NCBI GenBank assembly: GCA_039707465.1
Contig: CM077648.1
Span: 27,531,119 to 27,595,118 of the forward strand
Source of the DNA: Rhabdophis nuchalis
Lineage: Eukaryota > Chordata > Lepidosauria > Squamata > Natricidae
Reading direction: 5' to 3'
DNA length: 64,000 bases
The number at the start of each line of letters is the position of its first letter. The first letter of the stretch is position 1. The notes under the pieces are model-generated. The model was not told where the DNA came from and ran no database searches. It saw only the letters and a list, made by a program, of their open reading frames with translations. Below are positions 7,837-18,099 of this stretch, piece by piece. The position numbers and the translations under genes are program-made.

Positions 7837-8720
7837 GAGGAGGGGTTGGAGGGAGGCAGGTTAGAGCGACATTGCGAAGCCCAGTGAAAGCCTTTGCGGC
7901 AACATGGGCAAACAGTTTTTGGCTTGGCTTGTGGGGCGGAGCCGCGAGAAAACCTGCGGGGCTGTCCACCACCCCCAGGTTGACGACATTGATTTTTAAA
8001 ATGACCGGGTTTACCGCAGTTAAAGCAATTACCAGAGGGACGGGAAGCAACAAAAAGGGAATCGTGGTTATCGGGTTGGGGGTTAGAGGGCTGGAGGTGA
8101 GAAGCAAGGGCAGCGGCAAGAGCGTTTGCCGTGTGTGTAGTAGAGCCCACAGCTTGGCAAGCACGGAGATAGTCAGCAAGGGTGGTGTGCGGGACAGACT
8201 GTAAGGGACGAAGAATCGCCTTACATTCATTATTAGCGTTAGTGACAGAAAGATTGGAAAGAAGTGCAGCCTGAGCGTCAGGATTATCAATTTGTTTGTT
8301 AATGGCTTCAGACAAGCGATCGATAAAGGAAAAGTAAGGTTCAGTGGCCCCTTGAAGAATAGAGGAAAAGGCCTGAGTAGGCCTAGCGGGGTCAGAAACG
8401 CGACGAAAAGCATTTAAGGCAGCATTGCGCATGATGTCGTAGCCACCCCCGCCCATGGTAATTTCTTGGCGCGGGGTTTGGACAGTGCCTTCACACAAGA
8501 GATGGTCAAGAGTCACATTAGGAGGTAACCTGCGAGCAGCGGCAGCAGTAACAGACATACGGTAGTCACTCATCCAGGTGGAAAGGGGAGCAGAAGACAG
8601 GAGCATGCCGGCCATGGAACGCCATTCCGAGAAAAGAATATTATGTTGGGCCGAGACATTTTCCATAAGAGTGCGAACATAGGGAGAGGAAAGTCCATAC
8701 TTAACAGTGGCAGATTTAAG
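7827..8720 (-). CDS. gag: Gag, capsid and nucleocapsid part after an in-frame stop
   Basis: Same frame as the matrix part, open from 8720 to the stop at 7827-7829; first Met at 8666. Numbered from that Met: the capsid major homology region at about 105-121 fits QGx2Ex7R. The nucleocapsid carries two CCHC zinc knuckles, C214-C227 and C253-C266, each CX2CX4HX4C, which bind genomic RNA. A Gly/Arg-rich linker lies between the knuckles. The end leads into the gag-pro frameshift signal. Confidence 0.92.
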   Translation of the reverse strand, partial: LKSATVKYGLSSPYVRTLMENVSAQHNILFSEWRSMAGMLLSSAPLSTWMSDYRMSVTAAAARRLPPNVTLDHLLCEGTVQTPRQEITMGGGGYDIMRNAALNAFRRVSDPARPTQAFSSILQGATEPYFSFIDRLSEAINKQIDNPDAQAALLSNLSVTNANNECKAILRPLQSVPHTTLADYLRACQAVGSTTHTANALAAALASHLQPSNPQPDNHDSLFVASRPSGNCFNCGKPGHFKNQCRQPGGGGQPRRFSRGSAPQAKPKTVCPCCRKGFHWASQCRSNLPPSNPSSEN

Positions 8721-9359
8721 TTATTTTAAAATGTCCCAGTCCATGGGTTGGTAATGGGGCGTAGGGACGTTAGCGCCTTGAGGAGTGTGAAGAACCATTG
8801 GAAAACAGGAAAGGTCGTCGGCGCTAACACTGCCAGAGGCAAGAGCGTGTTGAAAGGAGTTGAGAATAGGCGGAGGATTATCCAGGGGTGCAGGAGGTGA
8901 AGGATGAGGAACGGGGGAAATGGAAGGTGAGGGAGCATAGGGCGGAGGGTGAGACTGAAGGTGAGCGTCGGAGCGTTCTTGAAGAGGGGGTTCAGAAGTA
9001 ACGGGATATAAGGATTTATCGTTGGGAACATCTGGAGTGTCAGACGGAGAGGTAGAAGAGGGGAAAAGAGTATTGAGAGCGGCCATAAGGGCGCGCCAAG
9101 AGGACAGAATGTGAGGAGGAGCGCGAGGGTGTTGGTGAAGATATTTACCCATGCGCTGCCAAGTGGAGAGGCGAAGAGAGCCTTCGAGAGGGTAGGCAGG
9201 ACAGTGAAGATTAACGTATTGAAGAAAAGTGGAAAGGTCCTTTTTAGAAATAGGATAAACGGTGGTGCCATTAACTTTTTGCAGACAATTAGCCTTCTTG
9301 ACTAAGGAAAGGAGCTCGTCCCTGTGAACTGACGAGACTCGAGAGAGTGAGGAGCCCAT
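8721..9359 (-). pseudogene. gag: Gag, matrix to capsid start, cut by premature TAA
   Basis: ATG at 9357-9359; 212 codons to TAA at 8721-8723. The amino end MGSSLSR is a plausible N-myristoylation signal for membrane targeting. A matrix-like helical region occupies residues 1-100. A proline-rich region follows with a PPPY late-domain motif at 138-141, which would recruit NEDD4-type ligases for budding. The capsid start is near residue 186. The TAA falls within the capsid amino-terminal domain; the frame continues directly beyond it with capsid-like sequence. A single nonsense mutation is the simplest reading, so full-length Gag cannot be made from this copy without readthrough. Confidence 0.92.
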
Positions 9360-9365
9360 ACTTAC
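9360..9365 (-). promoter_or_regulatory. Candidate major splice donor abutting gag ATG
   Basis: Minus strand CC|GTAAGTATG: a perfect GTAAGT donor whose last T immediately precedes the gag start codon. Splicing here would remove gag, pro and pol to make env mRNA. The acceptor was not identified. Confidence 0.6.
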
Positions 9366-9429
9366 GGAAAGGGGCCTACTCCGAGGCGCGAAAGATGAGA
9401 GTCAAGGCAACGTGATCCTAGACAAGATC

Positions 9430-9447
9430 CACGTCGTGAGGTCACCA
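9430..9447 (-). promoter_or_regulatory. Primer-binding site
   Basis: TGGTGACCTCACGACGTG on the minus strand, two bases inside the 5' LTR edge. The complement ends in CCA as a tRNA must. The first eight bases (TGGTGACC) agree with tRNA-Trp-type sites, but the rest does not match the Trp site cleanly, so I leave the primer tRNA open. The implied acceptor stem would pair with a tRNA starting GACCTCA. Confidence 0.8.
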
Positions 9448-9634
9448 GATGTGATTACGGGACAGTGCGGTGTCTGCGGGACCCCAAGCCGGGGTGCACC
9501 TAGTCGGGGACTAGGCGGGCTCCGAGGAAGAAGGCAACGACACGTTATATGGTTTACACGAGAGCGCAGGTGGTGAGAGGCTCTGCGATTCACAAGAAAC
9601 CTCAGAAGGCCTCGAGCCCCACCCGACGGTCTCT

Positions 9635-9640
9635 TTTATT
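9635..9640 (-). terminator. Polyadenylation signal in 5' LTR
   Basis: AATAAA on the minus strand, identical in placement to the 3' LTR copy. In the 5' LTR it is normally bypassed. Confidence 0.65.
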
Positions 9641-9690
9641 AACTGCAAACAAGGAAGTAACATACGTGGTCCAATAATATGCATTGTTAC

Positions 9691-9698
9691 CTTATATG
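9691..9698 (-). promoter_or_regulatory. TATA element of 5' LTR promoter
   Basis: CATATAAG on the minus strand. Transcription would be expected to start some 25-30 bases towards lower coordinates, near 9660. Confidence 0.68.
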
Positions 9699-9828
9699 GG
9701 CATAACTTTTGTACTTGGTCCCATGTGACATGGCCTACATCACATGGGGGTGTTGCCCTTGCAGGGAAATAGAAACATAAGCAACTCTTTACAGTAAGTG
9801 GAAAATCATGGACGCCATTATCGCAACA

Positions 9829-9834
9829 AACAAT
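9829..9834. repeat. Target-site duplication, right copy
   Basis: AACAAT directly outside the 5' LTR, identical to 1491-1496. Confidence 0.93.
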
Positions 9835-9919
9835 AGCTCAAATTTAAGGTTATAAAAACATTTATATAATAGTGCTGTAACAATAAATTAAAAAAACCTC
9901 ATGAATTAAACATCCCAAA

Positions 9920-9977
9920 ATGTATGCATGTATGTATGCATGCATGCATGTATATATATATATATATATATATATAT
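9920..9977. repeat. (TATG/CATG)n and (TA)n microsatellite
   Basis: Alternating TATG and CATG tetranucleotides run into a pure TA tract. Confidence 0.85.
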
Positions 9978-9979
9978 TT

Positions 9980-10190
9980 TAAGGGTAAAGGTTTCCCTGT
10001 CAGTCATGTTCAAGTCTAGGGCCCTTGCTCATCTCTGTTTCTTGGCTAAGGGAACCAACGTTGTCTAAACACAACTTCTGTGGTCATGAGCCCAGTGTGG
10101 CTATGGACCAAAGGTGCACAGAATGCTGTTATCTTCCCACCAAAGTGGTACCTATGAATCTATATACATTTACATACTTTTAAATTATTA
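9980..10190 (-). mobile_element. Diverged tRNA-SINE body fragment
   Basis: Begins 'gggtaaaggtttccct', the complement of the 3' tail seen in the SINEs at 44326-44668 and 46315-46660. Its later part, around 'tcttcccaccaaag', also matches their bodies in reverse. The middle is diverged. Confidence 0.65.
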
Positions 10191-10254
10191 GATAGACAGG
10201 AACTGGAGCAAGAAATGTTCTACATTTAGGTAAGAAAAACAAAATGCACAGGTC

Positions 10255-10860
10255 AATAGTAGCAACTGTGAGAGGGATCTTGGAGTCCTGGTGAGCAATT
10301 ATTTAAATATGAGGCAGCAGTATGCTACAACTGCCCAAAAAAGCAAACACAGTTCTAGGCTTCATAAACAGAGGGATAAAATCAAGATCACATGAAGTAT
10401 TAAAACCCCTTTATAATGCCTTGGTAAGGCCACACTTGGACTACGCATCCAGTTTTGGTCATCATGATGTAAAAAAGATGTAGAGATTCTAGAAAGAGGG
10501 CAGAGAAGAGCAACATAGATGATTAGGGACAGAAGGCTAAAACACATAAAGAACAGTTGCTGGAATTGGGTATGTCTAGTTTGAAGACAAGAAGGACTAG
10601 GGGAGACATGATAGTAGTGTTCCAATATCTCGGGGCTGCCACAAGGAAGAAGGAGTAAAAATATTCTCCAAATCACCTGAAGAAAGGACAAGAAGTAATG
10701 GGTGGAAACTAATCAAGGAGAGAACTAACTTACAACTAAGGAGACAGTTAGAACAATTAATCAGTGGAACAACTTGCCTCCAGAAGTTGTGAATGCTTCA
10801 ATATGGAAGTTTTTAAGAAGGCCTAAGAAGGTCCATTCCAACTCTATTATTCTATTCTAT
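10255..10860 (+). mobile_element. CR1 LINE, ORF2 end and 3' UTR
   Basis: Sense CR1 3' region: includes 'gggtggaaactaatcaagga', 'ggaacaacttgcctccagaa' and a terminal ATTCT-type repeat. The ORF2 part is decayed. It is the sense counterpart of 792-1140. Confidence 0.85.
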
Positions 10861-10871
10861 GCAAGTAATGG

Positions 10872-10975
10872 GAACTCACCTTGGTAGCACAGCACCTGGG
10901 TCTTGAACCCAGGATGTCAGCTCTCCAGCTGATAAGCTCAGCTTCTTTAACCACTGAGCCATCATGCGCTATATC
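10872..10975 (-). mobile_element. SINE tRNA-like head
   Basis: The complement has an A-box-like 'tggctcagtggttaaa' and a B-box-like 'ggttcaagacc', as in the tRNA heads of the SINEs at 44326 and 46315. It has no cloverleaf fit good enough for a tRNA gene. Confidence 0.6.
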
Positions 10976-11240
10976 AGTGATGGTTAACCCAAAGCACACA
11001 TGCAAATACACATGCATGTGCCTGGACCCCCAAAATGCAATGTTAGTGCCCCTAGTGCATGCACCCCCATGCATGCACCTCACCTCCTGTGCATGCACAT
11101 GTGTGTCCCCCACATGCACCCCACACACACCCCATACTCCATGTGTGACAGATACCCGAAGACCAACTGGCTGGTGGGAGGCACACATGCACACATACTC
11201 TATTATATATACACTAAATTAAAGAGTTTCAATTTACATT
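10976..11240. repeat. CATG/CACA-rich low-complexity stretch, possible hAT fragment
   Basis: Opens with 'cagtgatggttaaccc', which resembles the hAT terminus seen at the window end (63965-64000), then becomes rich in CATGCA and CCCCA. No second terminus was found. Confidence 0.4.
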
Positions 11241-11802
11241 AAATATTAAATTTATTTGTAAAAAAAAAAAAGTAAGGGGATTCAAAAAGTCAACATCAAA
11301 ACAAAAGAAAGGTATTGTTAGGACTCAGTGTATTGTATTATTTAACATTTTATTGTGGAAAATACTAGAGGAGGAGACTAATACAGTGTCTTGGGCTCTT
11401 AAACAAATGGTGCATATATACATGACAAATAAAAATCACGATCATCGTGCTTCTATAAAACATGTTTAGTTTAGCAAAAGCTAATAAGGGAATATTTGCA
11501 AATTGTCCGAAAGAGCATTTCGAAACACAAGATGACACAGAATTTCTAAATCATTAAATGAAATTCTCCTGATAGTTCATAATGATGGTAATGGTAGATA
11601 TATGGCTCAAGAAGCTAACTGATGTCCTCAGTCCCACAAAATAATGGAAGAAAGCAAGAGAAGATAGTGGCCTGATCACAAATTAGTAAAGACATATTCA
11701 TTCTTAGAAATTAATATTTTAAGCTTCTAAATTAGACAATTTAATTTACTAATCTTTTGCGTAAATAGATGTGGTCTGGAAAATCCATAAAACAAAATGA
11801 TT
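11241..11802. other. Unassigned AT-rich sequence
   Basis: Nothing recognised apart from an A-run near 11260. Confidence 0.5.
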
Positions 11803-11819
11803 AAAAATACAACTGGTCC

Positions 11820-12515
11820 ACATTGACCTAGTCTACAGAATAAATTCGACATATGCCAGGATAAATGAAGTACCCAGAGAGATACACATTAAATTTGTTA
11901 GAAGGTCAACCAGAGAGGGAATTTTGAAGGCGCAGAGAGGGGCCCCATTAATTTACCAACAAAAGGAAGTCATCATCTTGAAGCAGATCCCAAAAAAGAT
12001 TAGAGAGATGAGAAGGAGGTATTCCTTCTTATCCAAAAAATTGTTTGACCATGGGATTTGGTTTAAGTGGGCGATGCCGGAAGGGATGCTGGTGTTCTGG
12101 GAAGGAGGGAGAGTTAGGATTAAAACAGTTGTTGAGGCGGAAGCCTTTTTTAAGAAACATTCCTCTTTCATGGGGGAAGATTCAGGGGGGACGGGGGAGG
12201 CCAGGAAGGAGAAAAAGAAGATACAATTGCCAAGAGACTTAGATCAAAAAAATGATTTTGCTTGTTTTTTTATTAATATACTTTAACCTTGTTATCTGGA
12301 TGTTTGTATATGACTGCCAGCATAGAATTGAGAATTTAGGATGTATGCACTTATTTTCATCTCGTAGTACTTCTGAAAAATATCTTTCTTAATGTTTTAT
12401 TGTGAAGCCCTGGAAGGGACAATGATCCCGACACAAAAGTTCTCAAAATGTTTCTGTATCCCTTACCTTTCCCTTTTGGAAAAATTGTAAAAACCCAATA
12501 AAACTTTTTCAATAT
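11820..12515 (+). mobile_element. L1-like element with ORF1 C-terminus and 3' UTR but no ORF2
   Basis: A 17-bp perfect duplication (11803-11819 and 12516-12532) brackets 696 bp, so this is a single insertion. It opens inside an uninterrupted frame (11825-12286) whose product is basic and charged, with motifs such as KKIREMRR and EAEAFFKKHS, typical of the C-terminal half of L1 ORF1 protein. About 230 bases of non-coding sequence follow, ending with AATAAA and a short A-rich tail. ORF2 is absent, as in the half-L1 (HAL1) type known in mammals. It is 5'-truncated. Confidence 0.75.
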
Positions 12516-12532
12516 AAAAATACAACTGGTCC

Positions 12533-13648
12533 CAGGAGATCTTGGCAAAAGACTGATGAATCATTTTTAAAACTAATCAGAAATATATAGTTTGATCACA
12601 ACTGTCTAACCATCTTCTCTAATTGTTAGACTGTAGGATATCTCTGTTGGAAAAGAATTCCAGCTTTTAGAAATAAGGAAAATCTAGAAAAGGTTCAAAT
12701 CGGTGTGCATGCATTTCATTAAACTTTGTATCCTCTGAAGGTCTTTTTAATCTCTGAATTCTGCTCGCTCTATCCAACCATGGCCATCCCTTTCATGTCA
12801 AAACCATGAATCATATCAGTATGTTGAATGTTGCATTGTGGTTACTATTCCAAATAATCCAGTTACATACTTTCCAAAAAAGCATCAAATGAATGTATGG
12901 CAGCCAGGACAAAGAATAATATAATGATATAAAGTCATAAAACTGACTGAAGATTTAAACCACCTCTAAAAGAATGAGTGTCTGCATAAACTCACACACG
13001 ACAAAGAGAATCTAGATTTATATGTCGACCCTTTTATTTTGAAAAAGCAACATTGTGCTTAAAAATTTGTACAAGGGCTTTTAAAGCTTTTCTTCTTGGC
13101 ACACATTTTCTAGATGGTGGCTAGGTATTATTTTTCGTAAGTATTTCTATATATTCCTAACAAATATACAGCTGTGATTTATTTTCAATGATTTTCAGAT
13201 CAATTCTGAAGGCAAATTTCCTCCAAGTGGCAGCATACAAATAATGGTAACAACTGTTCTCTTTTGATATCAAGGTTCCCTGTGAAAAATCTTTTTTTAA
13301 AAAAATTAATGCTTTGGAATAAAATTTTTGCTATAAGATGGCTAAAGAAGTATACTGAAAAATCAGTGTGCATTATCTTATTTCCTGTCATCACAAAATT
13401 TAATGTTGCCTTACATGACCATATAAAAATAGAGTTTGAAAAATAAACAGAGCCATTATAGAATTTAAAGGGCACTTATGTTCACTGTGTACAAAGAAAG
13501 GTTAAGGTTTTACATTTAATTTTTTTAAATTAAAGTCAACTTAATAGTGGATATGCACTGTACTGATAAAAACTGTTCACAAAAGAGACCTTGAACAAAA
13601 TACATCAATGTCAGTACTGCAGGCCCAACTGGCAAAAGAAAACCGTAT
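12533..13648. other. Unassigned sequence
   Basis: No gene or known repeat recognised; only short frames without family features. Confidence 0.5.
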
Positions 13649-13725
13649 TGGAGGAGAAGGAGGAGGAGGAGGAGGAGGAGGGGGAGGAGGAGGAGGAGGA
13701 GGAGGAGGAGGAGGAGGAGGAGGAG
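13649..13725 (+). repeat. (AGG)n microsatellite
   Basis: Nearly pure GGA repeat. The glutamate-rich open frame over it is a product of the repeat. Confidence 0.95.
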
Positions 13726-14010
13726 TATAGATTCCTATGTAACCAGATAAGAGATGAAGATGAAATAAAAATCACATGATGTGTTTTGTTCTAAAAATTA
13801 GGAATAAGGCAGAGAAAGATAAGAAAAAGAGTATTTGCTATTTATTATGTGTCCTATAAACACATGGCCAATGCTTTAGAGAAAATAATAGCCTAATCTT
13901 ATGTCAACCATTCAGAGGTGCTGTTACAAACTGGACCATATAAATATAAATTAAAAAAGAAAAGAAAACATATAGGAAGGGATAGGTTCAAGCAATAGTG
14001 GAAATTATAT

Positions 14011-14011
<1 letters not shown>

Positions 14012-14064
<53 letters not shown>
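14012..14064 (+). repeat. (ATCT)n microsatellite
   Basis: About 13 pure units of the GATA/ATCT class, which is abundant in snakes. Confidence 0.95.
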
Positions 14065-14644
14065 GACTTCTATAGCCACCCATCTGAACAAGTGATGGGA
14101 AATAAACTATATATATTAAAAGCATATATGGGGAAAGCATATATGGGGATTATGAAAGCATATTGAGAGGAAAATATGTTTCCTGACATTTGTATCTGTG
14201 GAATATATTGGTGAACTGGTTTGGGAAAGCAAATTGTCTCTCCAAAGTGTGATAAAAAATAATGACAAGCCTATTGTCCCAACTTTTTCACTGAGTGAAA
14301 AAGTGAAAATAGGCACAATTATAACCTCTAGTAACCTCTAGCAGAATGGTTATTTGCAGTTATTCCTCAAAAAAAAAAAATTTAAGACGTCCATATAAAA
14401 CTAACTACATTCCATTTTTTTCACAAAATATGAGCAAAACAATGCTTCAAAGATTTTTGTACATTTTCGACTTTATAAATTATGAAAAAGGTAGCCATTT
14501 TTTTTTCTATGATTAAGAGCATGAAGTATAATTTAGTTTCAACTCAGCCTGTGAAATATATGAAAATGGTAATAATTGAACTGGAAGCCAACCTAATCGG
14601 ACTTAAACATGAAATGTGATATACTAAAGTTGTGATTTTGTACC

Positions 14645-14777
14645 ATGGATGTCAAACTCACCACGTCAAGTTGCCATCACATGATGTATCACAACTTTTT
14701 CTCCCTTCACCGAGCTGGGGTGGGCGTGGCTTGCGCGCGACGCATCCGGCCCATGGGTCACCAGTTTGACACCCCTG
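14645..14777 (+). mobile_element. hAT-type MITE, 'gtgtcaaac' family
   Basis: 133 bp ending in 'gtttgacacccctg'; the left end is a degraded inverse of it. Flanked by 8-bp duplications TTTGTACC and TTTATACC (one mismatch), as expected for hAT transposons. Same family and same length as 36030-36162 and 36171-36303. Confidence 0.85.
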
Positions 14778-14785
14778 TTTATACC

Positions 14786-15934
14786 AAATAGAAATTAAAG
14801 TAGCACATCAGATGAGCAAATACGATGCCACCTGTCTGATGATTGTATTTTATTTTAAAATGAAGCAAAGCTGCATTTTCAGCAGCGGCTGCCAAGCATA
14901 GTTGCTATTATTGCTGTTATTAAAGACATATGGATAGTTGTAAGGAAAAAGAATCCTCTGGTTTTTGAAACCACAGTTGCTCACCATAAAAAAGGGGGTG
15001 AATATAAATAATCATTGATTGATAAAGTTATTGCATTAAAGGGGACAAGCTAGACTAGACTACACATCAAAAATTGTCTGACCACTGACAGATGTGAATA
15101 ACTGAATCCAACAAAACTGAGTACCGGCTGGAGCATCTGCCAAACTTCCAAGAGCTGCCTGGTGAGGAAAGTTTGGTCTTCTTTCAGGCCTTTGGCAGTT
15201 GGAGAACAGACAGAAAAAGAGAGAGAATGTGGTTAATTGTTTAAGAGCAAAATGACAGCCTTTCATTTGATGTTAAAATCATTTGTAATCTTGTTTCAGT
15301 TTAGCATTCTGTTTCTGTTAGTCAGATTTGGCTATTTTGCTCTGCATTTTAAATATGCACATAGAAAGCCAGGCATATTTTCAACTCTTTTCAGAAGCCC
15401 TTTTATTATTTCAGCCCAGATTTATATTTTTGGAGAAAAAAAAATTAATTCAATATGTTGACTGCTCACATAACGGTCTTGAAGGTAACAGGGGGGCTGT
15501 TGGAAAATTAAAATATGGGCGGCTGCCCTGTTCACTTCAGTACAAGTGAGTTTCAATATGTGGATTCTAGTATGAACGAAGGATGGACTATATAATGTAT
15601 ATAGCCTTCAGTTTTCATTGTACAAAATAAATACAATGAAATTGGTTAACAGTGAATATGGCAATTCATTGATATGAATATCAACTAAATGAACTAAGAG
15701 TTTATTTGGTTCACAGTTAAATGTAAACTTACCTTGTTTCACGTTTTAAAATCACTACACAAACTATAATTATTTTTATTTTAAAGTAATTTGAATGCAT
15801 ATGCAACAGACAATTGTATAAGTGGTTGAAAGAAAGGTCTAGTCATAGGTTCTCATGGAAGGAAGAAATATATGCATGTGGGGAGGGTATATACTGTATA
15901 CTGTATATGTAAGCATTTATATATACAATGGTGG
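14786..15934. other. Unassigned sequence
   Basis: No gene or element boundary recognised. Short open frames at 15060-15550 have no domain features. Confidence 0.5.
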
Positions 15935-16238
15935 GATCCTGCCAGTTTAACAACCAGTTTGGTAATCACACGCTCGGTGCGCACATACGCCTCAAATGCA
16001 CTCTGAGTGCGTGCACAGTTTTAAGAATACCTACCATCCACGTTACTGCTAGGGAGTAACACAGCTAAGGCACAGCAATCTGATCTGCCGTGTGTATCAG
16101 CTGAGAAGATATAGATCAGTATAGGGCAGGGGGGGGAAGGCCCACCTGATCATCATAGTAAACTGGTTTGCTCCCAGCTGATCGAAGGAGCTACCAGTTC
16201 GTGCAAACTGGTCAGAACCAGTAGAATCCCACATATGT
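15935..16238 (+). mobile_element. hAT-type MITE, 'ggtgggat...accagt' family
   Basis: Begins 'aatggtgggatcctgcc' and ends 'accagtagaatcccaca', an imperfect inverted pair shared with other copies here (44892, 51677, 61430). The duplication is not clear. Confidence 0.6.
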
Positions 16239-17150
16239 GTGTATCTGTGTAAGAGGGTGTGATTGATGACATTATTTATAGAAAAAAGTGAGAACTATTG
16301 AAGTTAACAATGGTAGTGAGAGATGTCAAATGTCAAACAGCCCCCTCCCCCCTTTTTTAAAGGGTCACAAATAGATATTGGGGGAAATAGATAGAAAAGA
16401 AGTGTGTTGGAAGTGTGAACAAGAAGAGATACTTATCATGATTGGTGGGCAGGTAAAATTCTGGACTAAATGATTCAGATGATTAATATACAATTGAGAC
16501 CAGGTCCTTTTTTATATTGATAGATAGCAATGGGGGGGGGGGGGGGGAATCACGGAACATTGTTTTTGTATATGATAACACCCTTGAGATTATTATATCC
16601 ATAAATATGGAAAGGTTGGCAAAAATGATGGAACTTGCTGAGATGAATTTATTTCTAGATTAAAGATGAAAGAAAACACAATATCTGTGTTTATTGGTGA
16701 CTAACAACCTCTTATGAACATTTGCATAAATAGAAAAAATCAATTTATGGTTTTGATTATTAGATAGAGTAGGTTTTTTTTTTTACAGACTCACAATGTA
16801 ACTTCAGAGAGAGAGGTCAATTTATAACTACTTATAATTCCTGTAAAGGAACTTGGAAGCTGTTTCGTTACATCGTACTTTCTTTCTTTTCTGTTTTTTG
16901 GCTAATCTTGCTCTTTCTGCACCTATAACTTTTTCTTGCTTGCTCGCAAGGAAATTATGTGGAAAAATGAAAAGAATCTCTTCATAACGAATGAAAGATG
17001 GGGATAAGAAAAGGTAATTGGGAAACTGCTTGAAACAGCCTGAAAAAAAAGTTGAATTACAAAGTGCTTTAGAAGTATGTGAAATTATGGCAATAGAAAG
17101 ATGGGGAAAATGATATTTGATGGAATGATGAACTTAAAATGTGAGTAGGT
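16239..17150. other. Unassigned AT-rich sequence with a G-run
   Basis: Holds a run of 18 G residues at about 16531-16548. No gene recognised. Confidence 0.5.
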
Positions 17151-17153
17151 CCC

Positions 17154-17350
17154 AAAGTGCTTTTTCAAAAGGCAACTGGACTGTCTTGTTTTTCCTTGAA
17201 AACATTTCACTTCTCATCCATTTCCAACTGAAGCTTCTTCAGTTCAGTTCTTCTTCAGAGAAGTGAAGAAGCTTCTTGGATGAAAAGCGAAACATATTCA
17301 AGGAAAAACAAAAAAGTCCAGTTTGGGACAACTATGACCTGGACAACTGA
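17154..17350 (+). repeat. Inverted repeat, unclassified dispersed element
   Basis: The arm around 17175-17220 ('tttttccttgaaaacattt') is inversely matched by about 17277-17325 ('tattcaaggaaaaac'). A partial copy of the left arm recurs at 19768-19850, so this is a dispersed repeat, possibly a retroelement terminus. Confidence 0.55.
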
Positions 17351-17439
17351 AATTCTCTACAGACAATGTGAGTAAGTGTGTCTGATCATCAAAAGAATGT
17401 GTTATCATTCCAGGGGCGGGGGGTGTTGTTTGTTTGCTT

Positions 17440-17645
17440 GTTTGTTTGCTTGCTTGATGCTTTCAGGTCAGGGGGCTTGACTCCTGGTGATTACCTGTCT
17501 GTAGTTTTCTTGCCAATATTTAAAAAGTGTTTGCCATTGGCTGCTTTATAGGGCTGAGAGAGAGGTCCAAGGTCATCCAACTGGCTTTTTGCTTAAAATA
17601 GGATTCTAATTCACCGTCTCCTGATTGCTACACCAAACTGTTTCT
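17440..17645 (-). mobile_element. tRNA-derived SINE
   Basis: The complement of the right end reads 'cagtttggtgtagcaatcag', a tRNA-type head like that at 39967 ('cagtttggtctagcg'). The body with 'ggtcatccaactggct' recalls common squamate SINEs. Confidence 0.6.
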
Positions 17646-18099
17646 ATTGGAGATTAGTTTGCGGCTTGGGGAGGAGTTTGGGAGAATACTAATTGCAAGG
17701 TAGAAGGAGTGACCATGAGCAAAATCTAGGAAATGCAATGTGTGTTGAACTCAGTGAGGGAGTATGCACAGATAGGCTTATGTACTTTAGCAGATCATTG
17801 AGAAATGCTTAAACATAGGAAAGAAACTGTTGATTTAAACCTTTGGATGATGAAATGAATAGGTATGAATTAAGGAACATTTTCCATGATGTGGAATTGA
17901 AAGATGAATGTCAAGTGTGGTAAAGGATATTTGATGGATATGAGAATAAATAAAAAGCATAGCGAATGAATCAAGCTTAACTAAGAGTAAGCCAAAAAAG
18001 TATCAGGCTTCTGTGGTTTTTTAATGTGCTATGGCTATAAGTAATAGTTGCAAACTTATATGAAGATGTGGAGTTATAAAAAGCAGGCGGCAATCATGA

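Larger units (their letters stand above)
9450..9828 (-). repeat. 5' LTR of the provirus
   Basis: 379 bp, TG...CA, aligned to 1497-1875 without gaps with 10 substitutions. U3 lies at the high-coordinate side. It drives transcription of the provirus towards lower coordinates. Confidence 0.96.
1491..9834 (-). mobile_element. Endogenous retrovirus, near full length, betaretrovirus-like with gamma-type Env TM
   Basis: Complete proviral layout read on the minus strand: 5' LTR (9450-9828), primer-binding site, gag, pro, pol, env, polypurine tract, 3' LTR (1497-1875). Both LTRs are 379 bp and begin TG and end CA. They differ at 10 sites (7 transitions, 3 transversions) with no indel, about 2.6 percent, so the insertion is fairly young. 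A perfect 6-bp duplication AACAAT flanks it; 6 bp is usual for alpha- and betaretroviruses. Gag, pro and pol lie in successive -1 frames, the two-frameshift plan of betaretroviruses. Gag has two zinc knuckles, pol has YMDD and a DD35E integrase, and Env TM has CX6CC. It is defective: a stop in gag, a frameshift in pol, two stops in env and an altered protease active site. Endogenous viruses of broadly beta/D-type character are known from pythons and may be relatives; I could not compare them. Confidence 0.96.

Noticed and set aside
7147..8204. Plus-strand open frames of 64-135 codons opposite gag and pro
   Set aside because: They lie antisense to well-supported gag and pro frames, use low-complexity Arg/Gly/Glu sequence and show no domain. 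An HBZ-like antisense gene has no support here.
13591..13779. Poly-glutamate frame
   Set aside because: (AGG)n microsatellite.
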